Source of the DNA: Streptantibioticus ferralitis
Lineage (GTDB): Bacteria > Actinomycetota > Actinomycetes > Streptomycetales > Streptomycetaceae
DNA length: 64,000 nucleotides
Direction: 5' to 3'
Assembly: GCF_029223525.1 (NCBI RefSeq)
Contig: NZ_JARHTQ010000001.1
Coordinates: 1 to 64,000, forward strand
The notes below the pieces were generated by a model. The model was not told the origin of the DNA and searched no databases. It saw only the letters and a list, made by a program, of their open reading frames with translations. Below are positions 8,779 to 17,240 of this stretch, one piece after another. The translations under genes and the position numbers were made by a program. Positions within the stretch are counted from its first letter, which is position 1. Each line of letters begins with the position of its first letter.

Positions 8779-9601
8779 GCGCACCGTCCGCAGCCATGTG
8801 CGTGGGCGGCGGTACGTGGGCGAAGCCCGTCGGGCGGTGCAGTGTGCGCATCCGGCCGAACGGCCAGCCGATCCAGTCGGCGCGTCCGATCACCTGGTCC
8901 ACCGGGACGGTGCCGCCGCCGGGGTCGCCGAGGTGGTCGCGTGAGTCACGCGAATCGCTGCGGTGGTCGCCCATGACCCATAGCTTCCCCGGCGGCACCA
9001 CGATGTCGAACGGCACCTGGGAGGGAACGTCGCCGGGGTACAGGTAGTCCTCCTCGACCGGCTGTCCGTTCACCATGATCCTGCCCTGCCTGTCGCAGCA
9101 TGTGACTCGGTCGCCGCCCACCCCGACCACGCGCTTGATGTAGTCCGTCTCGTCCGGCTGTGCCAGCCCGGCCATGCTGCCCACGGTGCGCAGCAGATGG
9201 GTCAGCGGGTTCTCCGACGGCGGGTCCTGGACGAAGGATCCGGCGCCGTCGAAGACGACAACGTCGCCGCGCCGCGGTTGGTTGCCGAAACGGTACGCCA
9301 GCTTGTTGACCACAACCCGGTCGCCGACCTTCAAGGTGTTCTCCATCGATCCGCTGGGGATCAGGAAGGGCTGCACCAGCAGGGCGTTGACCAGGGAGAG
9401 CACGCCGAGGCAGACGACGCCCAGCAGCGCGGCTTCCTGCCACAGGGGCAGCCCGTCCCACCAGTCGCGGAGGGCGCGGAGGGCGCGGAGGCGGACGCGG
9501 AAGCCGCGCGGGCCGGAAACGGCGAAGCGCGACCGCCCGATCCGCCCCCGAAGGGGGGATGAGCTGTCGCGCTCCACGTCACGTTGTGCTTCGGTGTCCA
9601 T
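8771..9601 (-). CDS. sipW: Type I signal peptidase (SipW position)
   Basis: First gene of the signal peptidase array, 276 aa. It has a basic N-terminal region, one anchor (AALLGVVCLGVLSLVNALLV), catalytic serine about residue 85 in IPSGSMENTLKVGDRVVVNK, lysine about 156 in DYIKRVVGVGGDRV, and box E VMGDHRSDSRDSRDHLGDPG. Unlike the SipY and SipZ paralogues it shows no C-terminal hydrophobic segment; it ends shortly after the conserved WPFGRMRTLHRP. It lies about 97 bases downstream of rplS, so it may be transcribed separately or by read-through. The catalytic dyad is intact in all four paralogues. Confidence 0.9.
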   Translation of the reverse strand: MDTEAQRDVERDSSSPLRGRIGRSRFAVSGPRGFRVRLRALRALRDWWDGLPLWQEAALLGVVCLGVLSLVNALLVQPFLIPSGSMENTLKVGDRVVVNKLAYRFGNQPRRGDVVVFDGAGSFVQDPPSENPLTHLLRTVGSMAGLAQPDETDYIKRVVGVGGDRVTCCDRQGRIMVNGQPVEEDYLYPGDVPSQVPFDIVVPPGKLWVMGDHRSDSRDSRDHLGDPGGGTVPVDQVIGRADWIGWPFGRMRTLHRPTGFAHVPPPTHMAADGAHG

Positions 9602-9698
9602 CGGGCGCAGAGCCTATCCGGCTCGGCTGTGCCCGCTGGCACGAGTCCACCGCGAGTGGATCACCTGGCGGCGATCCGTCGCGGCGGGCGCGCGAGAC

Positions 9699-10049
9699 TC
9701 AGCTCTCGCGCTTCTCCTTGATCTTGGCGGCCTTGCCGCGCAGCTCACGGAGGTAGTACAGCTTGGCGCGGCGGACGTCACCGCGGGTCACCAGCTCGAT
9801 CTTCTCGACGATCGGGGTGTGCACCGGGAAGGTACGCTCCACGCCGACGCTGAAGCTGACCTTGCGGACGGTGAAGGTCTCGCGGATGCCGGAGCCCTGG
9901 CGGCGGATGACGACGCCCTTGAACTGCTGCACGCGGGAGCGGTTGCCCTCGATGACGCGGACGTGGACGTTGACGGTGTCACCCGGGCGGAAGCTCGGGA
10001 TGTCCTCGCGCTTGGACTGGGCGTCGACGGCGTCGAGCAGGTGCGACAT
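9699..10049 (-). CDS. rplS: 50S ribosomal protein L19
   Basis: Ribosomal protein L19, 116 aa, at the interface of the two subunits. The family signature is clear: [40 protein letters not shown] and a lysine/arginine-rich end ([19 protein letters not shown]). The ATG at 10049 gives the usual N-terminus [20 protein letters not shown]; upstream in-frame codons do not resemble L19. It follows trmD after about 130 bases, within the widely conserved rpsP-rimM-trmD-rplS order. No unusual residues. Confidence 0.97.
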   Translation of the reverse strand: MSHLLDAVDAQSKREDIPSFRPGDTVNVHVRVIEGNRSRVQQFKGVVIRRQGSGIRETFTVRKVSFSVGVERTFPVHTPIVEKIELVTRGDVRRAKLYYLRELRGKAAKIKEKRES

Positions 10050-10179
10050 GGTGCTCTGCTTTCTTCGCTGATGCCACAGGTCATCAGCGGTAGGTAGGAA
10101 TGAGGTTTCTGGTGCCGCTTCGCCGTCCGGGCGTCGTTCCCCCTGTGGCAGGGGCGCACGGCGGGCGTACAGCAGCGAC

Positions 10180-11004
10180 CTATTGTTCCACGGGCTCGGC
10201 CGCTCGCCCAAATCGCCCGTCCGGGCCCTGCACCCAGCCCAGCTCGGCGAGGAGTTCGCGGTCGCGCTTGTCCAAGGCGGCGGGGTCGCAGCGTTCGATC
10301 AGGTCGGGCCGGTTTGCGCAGGTGCGGCGGAAGGCCTCGTCCCGCCGCCAGCGGGCGATCTTCCCGTGGTGGCCGCTGACCAGCACTTCGGGGATGTCCC
10401 GGTCCCGCCATACCGGCGGCTTGGTGTAGACCGGGCCTTCCAGCAGGTTGGCCATGGCGCCGGGGGCGAAGGAGTCGTCGCGGTGCGATTCGGCGTTGCC
10501 GAGCACTCCGGGCAGCAGTCGCGCCACCGCCTCGGTGATGACCAGCACCGCGGCCTCACCGCCGGCGAGTACGTAGTCGCCGATGGAGACCTCGTGCACC
10601 TCCCACCGCTCGGCGTAGGCGTCGATCACCCGGCGGTCGATGCCTTCGTAGCGGGCGGGCGCGAAGACCAGCCATGGCTTCGCCGACAGTTCGACGGCGA
10701 GTTGCTGGGTGAAGGGGCGCCCGCTGGGTGTCGGTACGACCAGCACGGGGGCGGCCGGCTCCGTGTCGGACGCGCCGGAAGCCTCGATGGCGTCCAGCGC
10801 CTCGCCCCACGGTTCGGGCTTCATGACCATGCCCGGTCCGCCGCCGTACGGGGTGTCGTCGACGGTGTTGTGCCGGTCGTGCGTCCATTCCCGCAGGTCG
10901 TGTACGCGTACGTCCAGCTGGCCGCGGGCGCGCGCCTTGCCGACCAGCGAGACGTTCAGCGGTTCGAGGTACTCGGGGAAGATCGTGACGACGTCGATCC
11001 GCAT
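10180..11004 (-). CDS. trmD: tRNA (guanine-N1)-methyltransferase TrmD
   Basis: TrmD methylates G37 next to the anticodon in tRNAs reading CNN codons, preventing +1 frameshifts. The 274-aa protein starts [20 protein letters not shown] and contains the SPOUT trefoil-knot elements: [26 protein letters not shown], and [20 protein letters not shown], then [20 protein letters not shown] and [17 protein letters not shown]. Its ATG shares a base with the rimM stop (TGATG), so the two are translationally coupled. All conserved catalytic and cofactor-binding segments are present. Confidence 0.97.
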   Translation of the reverse strand: MRIDVVTIFPEYLEPLNVSLVGKARARGQLDVRVHDLREWTHDRHNTVDDTPYGGGPGMVMKPEPWGEALDAIEASGASDTEPAAPVLVVPTPSGRPFTQQLAVELSAKPWLVFAPARYEGIDRRVIDAYAERWEVHEVSIGDYVLAGGEAAVLVITEAVARLLPGVLGNAESHRDDSFAPGAMANLLEGPVYTKPPVWRDRDIPEVLVSGHHGKIARWRRDEAFRRTCANRPDLIERCDPAALDKRDRELLAELGWVQGPDGRFGRAAEPVEQ

Positions 11005-11555
11005 CAGGCTTCTTCCCGGTCGCGCTTGCTGTCGATCTCCGCCTCGCCCTCGTTGAGCAGGCCGGGTGGCGGGGTGATGACCGCGCGCTGCAGTTCCAGG
11101 TCGATGTCCGGAACGATGTCGGCGACGAACGGGATCAGCACCTCGCTGCCGTCCGGTCGCTCGACGACCAGCAGGTCCTGGTACGGCAGGTGGGAGATCT
11201 CGGTGATCCGGCCGACGGCGGTGCCGTCCTCGGTCACCACGTCCAGGTCGATCAGCTGGTGGTCGTAGTACTCCTCGGGGTCCTCCGGCGTCTCCTGCGG
11301 GTCGACGTCGGCGATCAGCAGCGTGTTGCGCAGCGCCTCGGCGGCGTTGCGGTCGGTGACGCCCTCGAAGCGCAGCAGCAGGCGGCCGCTGTGCACCCGG
11401 CCGGTCTCGATGGTCAGCGGGCCGGTTGCCGCCGGGTCGGTGGCGAGTACGGCGCCGGGCGCGAGCCGCAGCTCGGGCTCGTCGGTGCGCACCTCGATCG
11501 TGACCTCGCCCTTGATGCCGTGGGCGCGGCCGATCCGGCCGACTACGAGCTGCAC
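11004..11555 (-). CDS. rimM: 16S rRNA processing protein RimM
   Basis: RimM assists assembly of the 30S head by binding S19. The protein is 183 aa from a GTG at 11555, chosen because a perfect GGAGGTGA Shine-Dalgarno lies 7 bases before it. The N-terminal beta-barrel domain starts [20 protein letters not shown], and the C-terminal PRC-barrel domain includes [20 protein letters not shown] and [15 protein letters not shown]. It overlaps trmD by one base. The 187 bases between it and khpA hold a strong hairpin, so rimM may be partly uncoupled from rpsP-khpA. Confidence 0.95.
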   Translation of the reverse strand: MQLVVGRIGRAHGIKGEVTIEVRTDEPELRLAPGAVLATDPAATGPLTIETGRVHSGRLLLRFEGVTDRNAAEALRNTLLIADVDPQETPEDPEEYYDHQLIDLDVVTEDGTAVGRITEISHLPYQDLLVVERPDGSEVLIPFVADIVPDIDLELQRAVITPPPGLLNEGEAEIDSKRDREEA

Positions 11556-11652
11556 GTTGTCACCTCCCGGTGAGGGTATGGCTTGGCGGTTTCGGGGGGT
11601 TGCTCCCCGCGCCCCCACTCAATTCTGGGGGCAGGTCCCGGATCACCGGCAA

Positions 11653-11694
11653 CGGCTCGGGCCGGGGCGGCCGTAGCCGTCCCGGCCCGAGCCG
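11653..11694 (-). terminator. Strong GC hairpin between khpA and rimM
   Basis: Arms at 11653-11671 and 11676-11694 form a 19-bp stem with a single mismatched position and a 4-base loop (CGTA). There is no U-tract. It lies downstream of khpA and upstream of rimM on the minus strand, so it could attenuate transcription or protect the rpsP-khpA mRNA end. A second small hairpin (GGGGGCG/CCCCC) lies at about 11708-11727. Confidence 0.6.
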
Positions 11695-11742
11695 GTGTTG
11701 GGGTTTGCCGGGGGCGTCCGCCCCCGAAGAAGCCCGGTCTGC

Positions 11743-11982
11743 TCAGCGGACCTGGTCCACGTCGACAAGGTCGACACGGACCCCGCGGCCGCCGAGGGCA
11801 CCGACGACGGTACGCAGGGCGCGCGCGGTGCGGCCGTTGCGGCCGATCACCTTGCCGAGGTCGTCCGGGTGGACCCGGACCTCGAGTACGCGCCCACGGC
11901 GCAGGTTGCGCGAGGCGACCTGCACATCGTCCGGGTTGTCGACGATGCCCTTCACGAGGTGCTCAAGAGCCTCCTCAAGCAT
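11743..11982 (-). CDS. khpA: KH-domain RNA-binding protein KhpA
   Basis: A 79-aa single KH-domain protein of the KhpA/YlqC family, which in Gram-positive bacteria pairs with KhpB (Jag) to bind many RNAs. The GxxG loop is visible in DDLGKVIGRNGRTARALRTV at about residues 42-60. The N-terminus MLEEALEHLVKGIVDNPDDV is typical. It begins two bases after the rpsP stop, so it is co-transcribed with rpsP, the standard location for this family. Confidence 0.93.
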   Translation of the reverse strand: MLEEALEHLVKGIVDNPDDVQVASRNLRRGRVLEVRVHPDDLGKVIGRNGRTARALRTVVGALGGRGVRVDLVDVDQVR

Positions 11983-11984
11983 GC

Positions 11985-12428
11985 TCAGGACTCGGTCGAC
12001 TCGGCGGTGGACTCGGCCTCGGCAGCCTCGTCCGCCTTCTTCTCGGCCTTCTTCGCCTTCGGGGTGATCGCCTCACCCTTCGGCTCGTCCTTGGCCTCCT
12101 TGGCGGCGGCCTCGAAGAGGGCGCGCTTGTCGGCCTTCGGCTCGGCGACCTTCATCGGGGCCGGGGCGGGCAGGCCCTTGAACTTCTGCCAGTCGCCGGT
12201 GACCTTGAGGATGGCGAGGACCGGCTCGGTCGGCTGCGCGCCGACACCCAGCCAGTACTGCGCGCGCTCGCTGTCGAGCTCGATGCGCGACGGGTTCTGC
12301 ACCGGGTGGTACAGGCCGATCTCCTCGATGGCCCGGCCGTCACGGCGGGTACGGGAGTCGGCGACGACGATGCGGTAGTGAGGCGAACGGATCTTGCCCA
12401 GACGCTTCAGCTTGATCTTGACTGCCAC
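11985..12428 (-). CDS. rpsP: 30S ribosomal protein S16
   Basis: Ribosomal protein S16, needed for 30S assembly. The conserved core is residues 1-80: [40 protein letters not shown], and the region around [20 protein letters not shown]. After it comes a charged Ala/Lys/Glu-rich tail of about 55 residues ([16 protein letters not shown] and on), common in actinobacterial S16, giving 147 aa in all. The start is GTG with AGGAGAA upstream. It is the first gene of the rpsP-khpA unit; about 206 gene-free bases upstream should hold the promoter. Confidence 0.97.
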   Translation of the reverse strand: MAVKIKLKRLGKIRSPHYRIVVADSRTRRDGRAIEEIGLYHPVQNPSRIELDSERAQYWLGVGAQPTEPVLAILKVTGDWQKFKGLPAPAPMKVAEPKADKRALFEAAAKEAKDEPKGEAITPKAKKAEKKADEAAEAESTAESTES

Positions 12429-12634
12429 GGGAGTGGGTTCTCCTGGTTTTGACGTGGTTGGGCAGCGCGGATCGCCACGTGGGGTTGTGGGAGCCGGTTG
12501 CCCGACGGACGCGTCAGCCGAAGGAGAGAGGGGTCCTGCACGGCTGCCGAGTGCTCAGCGGACCATTCTGCCACACCGCGCTGCCACGTCGTGCCGCCGG
12601 TCCCCGCGCCGACGGCCGCCACGTCGCTGACGCC

Positions 12635-13246
12635 TCACGCCGCGCCGACCACCTCCGGGATGCGGAAGGGCTGGCCGCACGCGCCGCACATGATCGGCGC
12701 CTGTTCCAGTACGGACGGAACGACCCTGACGTTGCGCCCGCAGTCGCACACGGCCTTGACGCGTACGCCGCCGCCGGACGAGCCGTGCCGGGCGGCGGGG
12801 CCGCGGAAGGAGCGGCTGCTGTCGGCTGCGGTCGCCATGGTGTGGGCCTTCAGCGCACGCTGCAGCCGCTCGATCGTCGGCCGGTAGCGCTTTCTGGTGT
12901 CCGGGCGCATCACGACCAGCGAGAAGCCGCTGCTGGGATGCGGCTCCTCGGAGTGGTCCAGGCCCAGTTCGTCGGCGATCGCCAGGAACCGGCGGTTGTG
13001 GTAGCGGCCGGCGCGTGAGGTGTCACGTACGCCGCGGGCGGCGGCGATCCCGTGCACGGCCTCGTGCAGCAGCCTTTCGAAGGAGAGCTCCGTACCGCAG
13101 GCGGACGAGGACTCTCCGATCAGGGACTCGGGGGCGGCCAGGTCCGGCAGCTCGGGGTGGTGCCGTTGAATGTCGGCCCACGCGACTGCCAGCTCGGCGG
13201 CGAGAACTGGTGGTGTCGTGCTCACGTCGTGACAACGAGTAGACAT
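12635..13246 (-). CDS. SprT-like zinc protein with C-terminal zinc ribbon
   Basis: A 203-aa protein from the ATG at 13246. At about residues 55-75 it has ELSFERLLHEAVHGIAAARG, a variant of the HExxH zinc-metallopeptidase helix (HEAVH), followed by a conserved YHNRRFLAIADELGL segment like that of SprT/SprT-like proteins. The C-terminus carries a zinc ribbon with two Cys pairs (VCDCGRNVRVV and MCGACGQPF). No signal peptide. SprT-like proteins act on DNA-protein cross-links or are inactive relatives; whether this one is proteolytic is unproven. Upstream in-frame extension is compositionally odd and was not used. Confidence 0.7.
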   Translation of the reverse strand: MSTRCHDVSTTPPVLAAELAVAWADIQRHHPELPDLAAPESLIGESSSACGTELSFERLLHEAVHGIAAARGVRDTSRAGRYHNRRFLAIADELGLDHSEEPHPSSGFSLVVMRPDTRKRYRPTIERLQRALKAHTMATAADSSRSFRGPAARHGSSGGGVRVKAVCDCGRNVRVVPSVLEQAPIMCGACGQPFRIPEVVGAA

Positions 13247-13372
13247 GCCGGTGTGTTCCGATTCCGGGGCTATCCCAAATAATTTGCACGTACTCGTCAG
13301 TTCGGGCTCATGCATCCGACTGAGGGCGGGTGCGGACGTCTGTGGATGAGCTGTGCGTCCATAGAACAAGCC

Positions 13373-13434
13373 GGGGCGTACTGCTGCGACGGGCCCAGGA
13401 GATGACTCCCCTGGAAATCGCAGTAGTACGCCCC
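13373..13434 (-). terminator. Long hairpin terminator downstream of proS
   Basis: Arms 13373-13389 and 13418-13434 pair over 17 bp with one G-U type mismatch; the first ten bases are GGGGCGTACT. A smaller inner pairing (CCAGG/CCTGG) lies in the 28-base loop. It sits 100 bases past the proS stop and 130 bases before the SprT-like gene, both on the minus strand, so it probably ends the proS transcript. There is no long U-run. Confidence 0.7.
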
Positions 13435-13532
13435 GTTTGGTTCGTGTGCGCGCTATGTACGGGCTGGTGTGCCCGTTTGTGACAGACCCCGTGTGGTCAG
13501 CGCGGGGCCACTTCTGGCTCGGTGCGCCCGGC

Positions 13533-14945
13533 TCAGTACGCCCGGGCGACCAAGGCGACGGTACCGGGTGCGTCGTCCGACTGCGGCACCGACCCGTCCT
13601 CTGCCACCAGGCAGCGGACGGTGACGCTCTGCTCGGCGAGCTTGGCCTCGCCTTCCGGGCCGAGCTTCGACCACGGGATGCGGGCCCAGCCGGTCGACGC
13701 CGCCTCGGCGGCCTCCTCGACGGTGTCGACGTCGGCGGTACGGGCCTTGCGCCGGTCACGGGACTGCTGGAGCAGCAGCGCCTGGTCCTCCTCCAGCAGC
13801 TTCGGCAGCAGCGCGGCCAGCGCGTCGAGCGCGACCGGCTCCTTGCCGCCGGGGATCCGGCGGGCCAGCATGGCGGTGCCGTTCTCCAGGTCGCGCGGGC
13901 CGACCTCGATGCGCACCGGTACGCCCTTGAGCTCCCAGTCGACGGCGCGGCGGCCGAAGGGGGTGTCGGTGCGGTCGTCCACCTGCACCCGTACGCCTGC
14001 GGCCTTGAGCTGGTCGCCGATCTCCCGCACCTTGGCGATCACCGCGTCGTCGCCCTTGATGGCGAGCACCACGGCCTGGACGGGCGCCAGGCGCGGCGGG
14101 ACGCGCAGGCCGTTGTCGTCGCCGTGGGACATGATCAGTCCGCCGACCATGCGGGTGGACACGCCCCAGGAGGTCTGCCAGACCAGTTCCTGCCGGCCGT
14201 CCTTCGACAGGTACTGGGTCTCGAAGGCCCGGGCGAAGTTCTGGCCGAGCTCGTGGCTGGTGCCCATCTGCAGGGCCTTGCCGTCGCCCATCATCGCTTC
14301 GAGGGTGAGGGTGTTGATCGCACCCGCGAAGCGCTCCTTGGCGGTCTTGCGGCCCAGGACCACGTCGATGCCGAGGACGTTGGTCATGAAGTCGCCGTAG
14401 ACGTCGCTGTGGATGCGGGCGGCGTAGTCGCGCGCGTCCTCGTAGCCGGCGTGCGCGGTGTGGCCCTCCTGCCAGAGGAACTCGGTGGTGCGCAGGAAGA
14501 CGCGCGGGCGCATCTCCCAACGCACCACGTTCGCCCACTGGTTGATCAGCAGCGGCAGGTCGCGGTAGCTCTGCACCCACTTGGAGAAGTACTCGTTGAT
14601 GATCGTCTCGGAGGTCGGCCGGACGACCACCGGCTCCTCGAGGTCCTTGCCGCCGGCGTGCGTGACGACGGCGAGCTCGGGGGCGAAGCCCTCGACGTGC
14701 TCGGCTTCCCTGGTCAGGTAGGACTGCGGGATGAACAGCGGGAAGTACGCGTTCTGCGCGCCCGCGTCCTTGATCCGCGCGTCCATCTCCTGCTGCATCC
14801 GCTCCCACAGCCCGTACCCGTACGGTCGGATGACCATGGTGCCGCGCACCGGCCCGTTGTCGGCCAGCTCGGCCTTGTTGATCAAGTCCTGGTACCAGCG
14901 GGGGAAGTCGTCCGCCTGGGGGGTGAGAACGGGAGCCTTTGCCAT
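13533..14945 (-). CDS. proS: Prolyl-tRNA synthetase, archaeal/eukaryote-type
   Basis: A class II synthetase that charges tRNA-Pro, 470 aa from the ATG at 14945 (MAKAPVLTPQADDFPRWYQD). Motif 2 region is NVVRWEMRPRVFLRTTEFLW and the histidine loop QEGHTAHAGYEDA; motif 3 lies near TSWGVSTRMVGGLIMSHGDD. The length, the absence of the ~180-residue editing insertion found in bacterial-type enzymes, and the sequence style all mark the shorter archaeal/eukaryotic class, here with a short C-terminus and no visible zinc cysteines. It is a free-standing transcript ended by the hairpin at 13373-13434. Whether a bacterial-type proS also exists elsewhere in the genome cannot be seen from here. Confidence 0.94.
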   Translation of the reverse strand: MAKAPVLTPQADDFPRWYQDLINKAELADNGPVRGTMVIRPYGYGLWERMQQEMDARIKDAGAQNAYFPLFIPQSYLTREAEHVEGFAPELAVVTHAGGKDLEEPVVVRPTSETIINEYFSKWVQSYRDLPLLINQWANVVRWEMRPRVFLRTTEFLWQEGHTAHAGYEDARDYAARIHSDVYGDFMTNVLGIDVVLGRKTAKERFAGAINTLTLEAMMGDGKALQMGTSHELGQNFARAFETQYLSKDGRQELVWQTSWGVSTRMVGGLIMSHGDDNGLRVPPRLAPVQAVVLAIKGDDAVIAKVREIGDQLKAAGVRVQVDDRTDTPFGRRAVDWELKGVPVRIEVGPRDLENGTAMLARRIPGGKEPVALDALAALLPKLLEEDQALLLQQSRDRRKARTADVDTVEEAAEAASTGWARIPWSKLGPEGEAKLAEQSVTVRCLVAEDGSVPQSDDAPGTVALVARAY

Positions 14946-15192
14946 GGCGCAGATCGTACGGGGAGGGCGCGCCTGAGCGTGAATCGGCTGCTCCCCGGGC
15001 TCGGGGTGCGCGCCGTACGCGGGCTCCGGGATACGGCGAAGGGGGCGCACGGAGGGCGCGTTCAAGCGCTCCTGCGTAGCCTCTGGACTACGGACGGGAA
15101 GCGGAGTTCCCTGGCTTGCGGGGGATCTCGCGTACGACGTGAGGCGCAATGCGGGGGCACTCGACGACGACTCGCTGGAATGAGGCCGCTCG

Positions 15193-16026
15193 ATGACACC
15201 CATGCTCGTTTCCTCCGCGCCCGGGCTGACCGGACGGCCGGAGCGCACCGATGGCAGCGCGCGTGACTGGGCCGAGATCCAGGAGCGGATGCTGGTACCG
15301 CTGTACGAGGCCGTGTACGAGCGGCTTGAGGTCGGACCGCAGACCCGACTGCTGGGGGTCGGCTGCGGTGCGGGACTGGCGCTGCTGCTGGCCGCCGCGC
15401 GCGGCGCGGCGGTGACCGGCGTGGACCGGGACGGGCGGCGGCTCGCGCTGGCGCGCGAGCGGCTGCTGCCCGCGCCGCAGTGGGGTGCGCGGCGGTCCGG
15501 TTACGGGCAGGCGCGGCTCGCCCTTGGGGGTCCGGAGTGCGCGGCGGCGCAGTGCGGGTCCGCGTTCACGGTGGTGACGGCGTTCGATCCGACGCTGCCC
15601 GCCGAGTGGCTGGTGCTCGCGCTGCGGTCGGCGGCCGGGCTGGCGCGGCGGGGTGCGGCGGTGGTGCTGGCCGGTTGGGGGCCGCCGGAGCGGTGTGCGA
15701 CGGCGCATGTGCTGCGGGTCGCGGAGCGGCTGGCGGGGCTGGCGGAGCCGGTGCGGGTGAGTGCCCGGGATGATCTGGAGGAGCGGGCGCACGACGCCGG
15801 GCTGCGGTTGGACGGTTCGGGGCGGGTGGCGTGCCCCTTCGCGTACCCGGACATGGACAGCGCGGTGCGCGGGCTGGTCTCCACCGGTCTGTTCGACACG
15901 GCGATCGAGGCGACCGACCGCCCGCAGGTCGACAAGGAACTGGCGGAGGCCCTCCATCGGTACCGCCGCCCGGATGGCACGGTGCGGATGGAAAACGTCT
16001 TCCGCTATGTGGTCGCCCGGGTCTGA
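15193..16026 (+). CDS. SAM-dependent methyltransferase (class I, unknown substrate)
   Basis: A 277-aa class I methyltransferase. Motif I is RLLGVGCGAGLALLLAAARG at about residues 52-71, followed by VTGVDRDGRRLALARERL, the acidic residue that contacts the SAM ribose. The C-terminal half has a conserved HRYRRPDGTVRMENVFRYVV ending. ATG start with TGAGG 7 bases upstream. It is the only plus-strand gene between proS and the Uma2 gene. The substrate cannot be predicted; a small-molecule or natural-product-type methyltransferase is as likely as an RNA or protein one. Confidence 0.85.
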   Translation: MTPMLVSSAPGLTGRPERTDGSARDWAEIQERMLVPLYEAVYERLEVGPQTRLLGVGCGAGLALLLAAARGAAVTGVDRDGRRLALARERLLPAPQWGARRSGYGQARLALGGPECAAAQCGSAFTVVTAFDPTLPAEWLVLALRSAAGLARRGAAVVLAGWGPPERCATAHVLRVAERLAGLAEPVRVSARDDLEERAHDAGLRLDGSGRVACPFAYPDMDSAVRGLVSTGLFDTAIEATDRPQVDKELAEALHRYRRPDGTVRMENVFRYVVARV

Positions 16027-16619
16027 GGCCCGGACGACACCCCTCTCGAAGCGTCGCGGTGGGTTCGGCACCGCCGGTCCACGGCGTCGTGGTCGCTCGC
16101 CATCACGGCGGGAGATCATCAGGCCGCCCGGCCCGGCACGGACGCTCCCGTCGCGACGCGGATTTCGGCTCGCCGCGGACGGCCTCGACGGGGGGACTGC
16201 CCGGTTCGGCGCCGCCGGTCCACGGCGTCGTGGTCGCTCCCGGTCGGGGCGGAAGATCTTTGCCGTCCGACCCGGCAACCGCCCGTTCCCGCCAGAACGC
16301 GGCCCTCGGCCCGCCGCGGAGGCCGCATCGGGTCACGGCCGGTTCGGCGCCGCCGGGGTCCACAGCATCGCGGCCGCTGCCCGGAAACCGTCCGCCGCGA
16401 CGGCGGGCGGCGCCCGCGGCGGAGCCCGGCGGAAACAGGCAGCGCGCGACCCCCATCAGCACGCGACCCACGGGGTTGCCCACCGCACAGCGGGCCACCC
16501 GGCCCGGAATCCGGAACGATCACGGAGGACTGTCCGCCGCCACGGCGAGCCCCCGAAGGGCGGAGCCGGGCGCAACCCGCTGGAAGGCCGCACCCGGTGG
16601 GCCGGGCGGGCCCGTGGGG
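16027..16619. repeat. Gene-free block with ~140-bp degenerate tandem repeats
   Basis: No credible gene lies in these 593 bases. A 37-base element beginning TTCGGCACCGCCGGTCCAC recurs at about 16064-16100, 16205-16240 and 16343-16380, spaced 141 and 138 bases. The sequence between copies is also related (GGAGATCATC/GGAAGATCTT, then CTCGCCGCGGACGGCC/CCCGCCGCGGAGGCC), so this is a diverged tandem array of a ~140-bp unit. Related elements occur near 45.8, 57.8-58.0 and, weakly, 62.5 kb. Confidence 0.7.
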
Positions 16620-17170
16620 CTAGTTGTCCGGGCGGTCCGGGCGCGGGATGCCCGCCGTCCGGTACGCCTCGGCCTCCTCCGGTGTTTCGCGTTCCAGCAA
16701 CGCCTTGGCGAGGGCGTCGAGTTGGGCGCGGTGGGCGGTGAGGAGCCGGCACGCCTCCTCGTAGCACTCGTCGACGATGCGCCGCATCTCCGCGTCGACG
16801 GCGTCGAGGGTGGCGGGTGCGGCGGCCAGACCGTAGGCCTGCTGGGCGTCCTGCGGGAGGGCGGTGAGCGGGCCGATGCGTTCGCTCATGCCCCAACGGG
16901 CGACCATGCCGCGCACGATGTTGGTGACCGGTTCCAGGTCGCGATGTTGCCCGCGCCGAGCTGTTTGCTGAACTCGGTGTACGAGATCGACTGGCTCGTC
17001 GGGCCGCCGAAGAACGACAGCAACGCGTCGGTGATGAGGAAGACTGCGAGGGCGGTCAGGATCATGCCGCCCCAGCCACCCATCCGACGGCGCGGCCGCT
17101 GCGGCGGGGGCGCGCCCTCCGACCGCCACGGCTGATCCGGGCTCTGTCGGGGCGGTACGGGGTTGGTCAC
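16620..17170 (-). pseudogene. Internally deleted ftsH-like gene remnant
   Basis: The two ends of an FtsH AAA+ metalloprotease are present, but the middle is gone. From a GTG at 17170 one frame reads MTNPVPPRQSPDQPWRSEG, a basic proline-rich stretch, a membrane segment (GGMILTALAVFLITDALLSF) and the FtsH periplasmic start SISYTEFSKQLGAGN. At about 16940 the similarity jumps, in a different frame, to the extreme C-terminus of FtsH: LEPVTNIVRGMVARWGMSER, the DAQQAYG and RRIVDECYEEA segments, ending at 16620. The AAA+ domain (Walker A/B, SRH) and the HEXXH zinc site are absent. The frame change means that even the residual ends are not one open reading frame. Confidence 0.85.
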
Positions 17171-17240
17171 GCCCCGACCATACGTACAGGCAGTGACAGG
17201 TGCCGGGACCCGCATCCGGAACGTGCGCGACCGCGGGGGG

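Noticed and set aside
12635-13759. A longer SprT-like protein of about 374 aa
   Set aside because: The N-terminal extension runs antisense through the hairpin terminator and proS 3' end and is low-complexity Arg/Pro/Ser.
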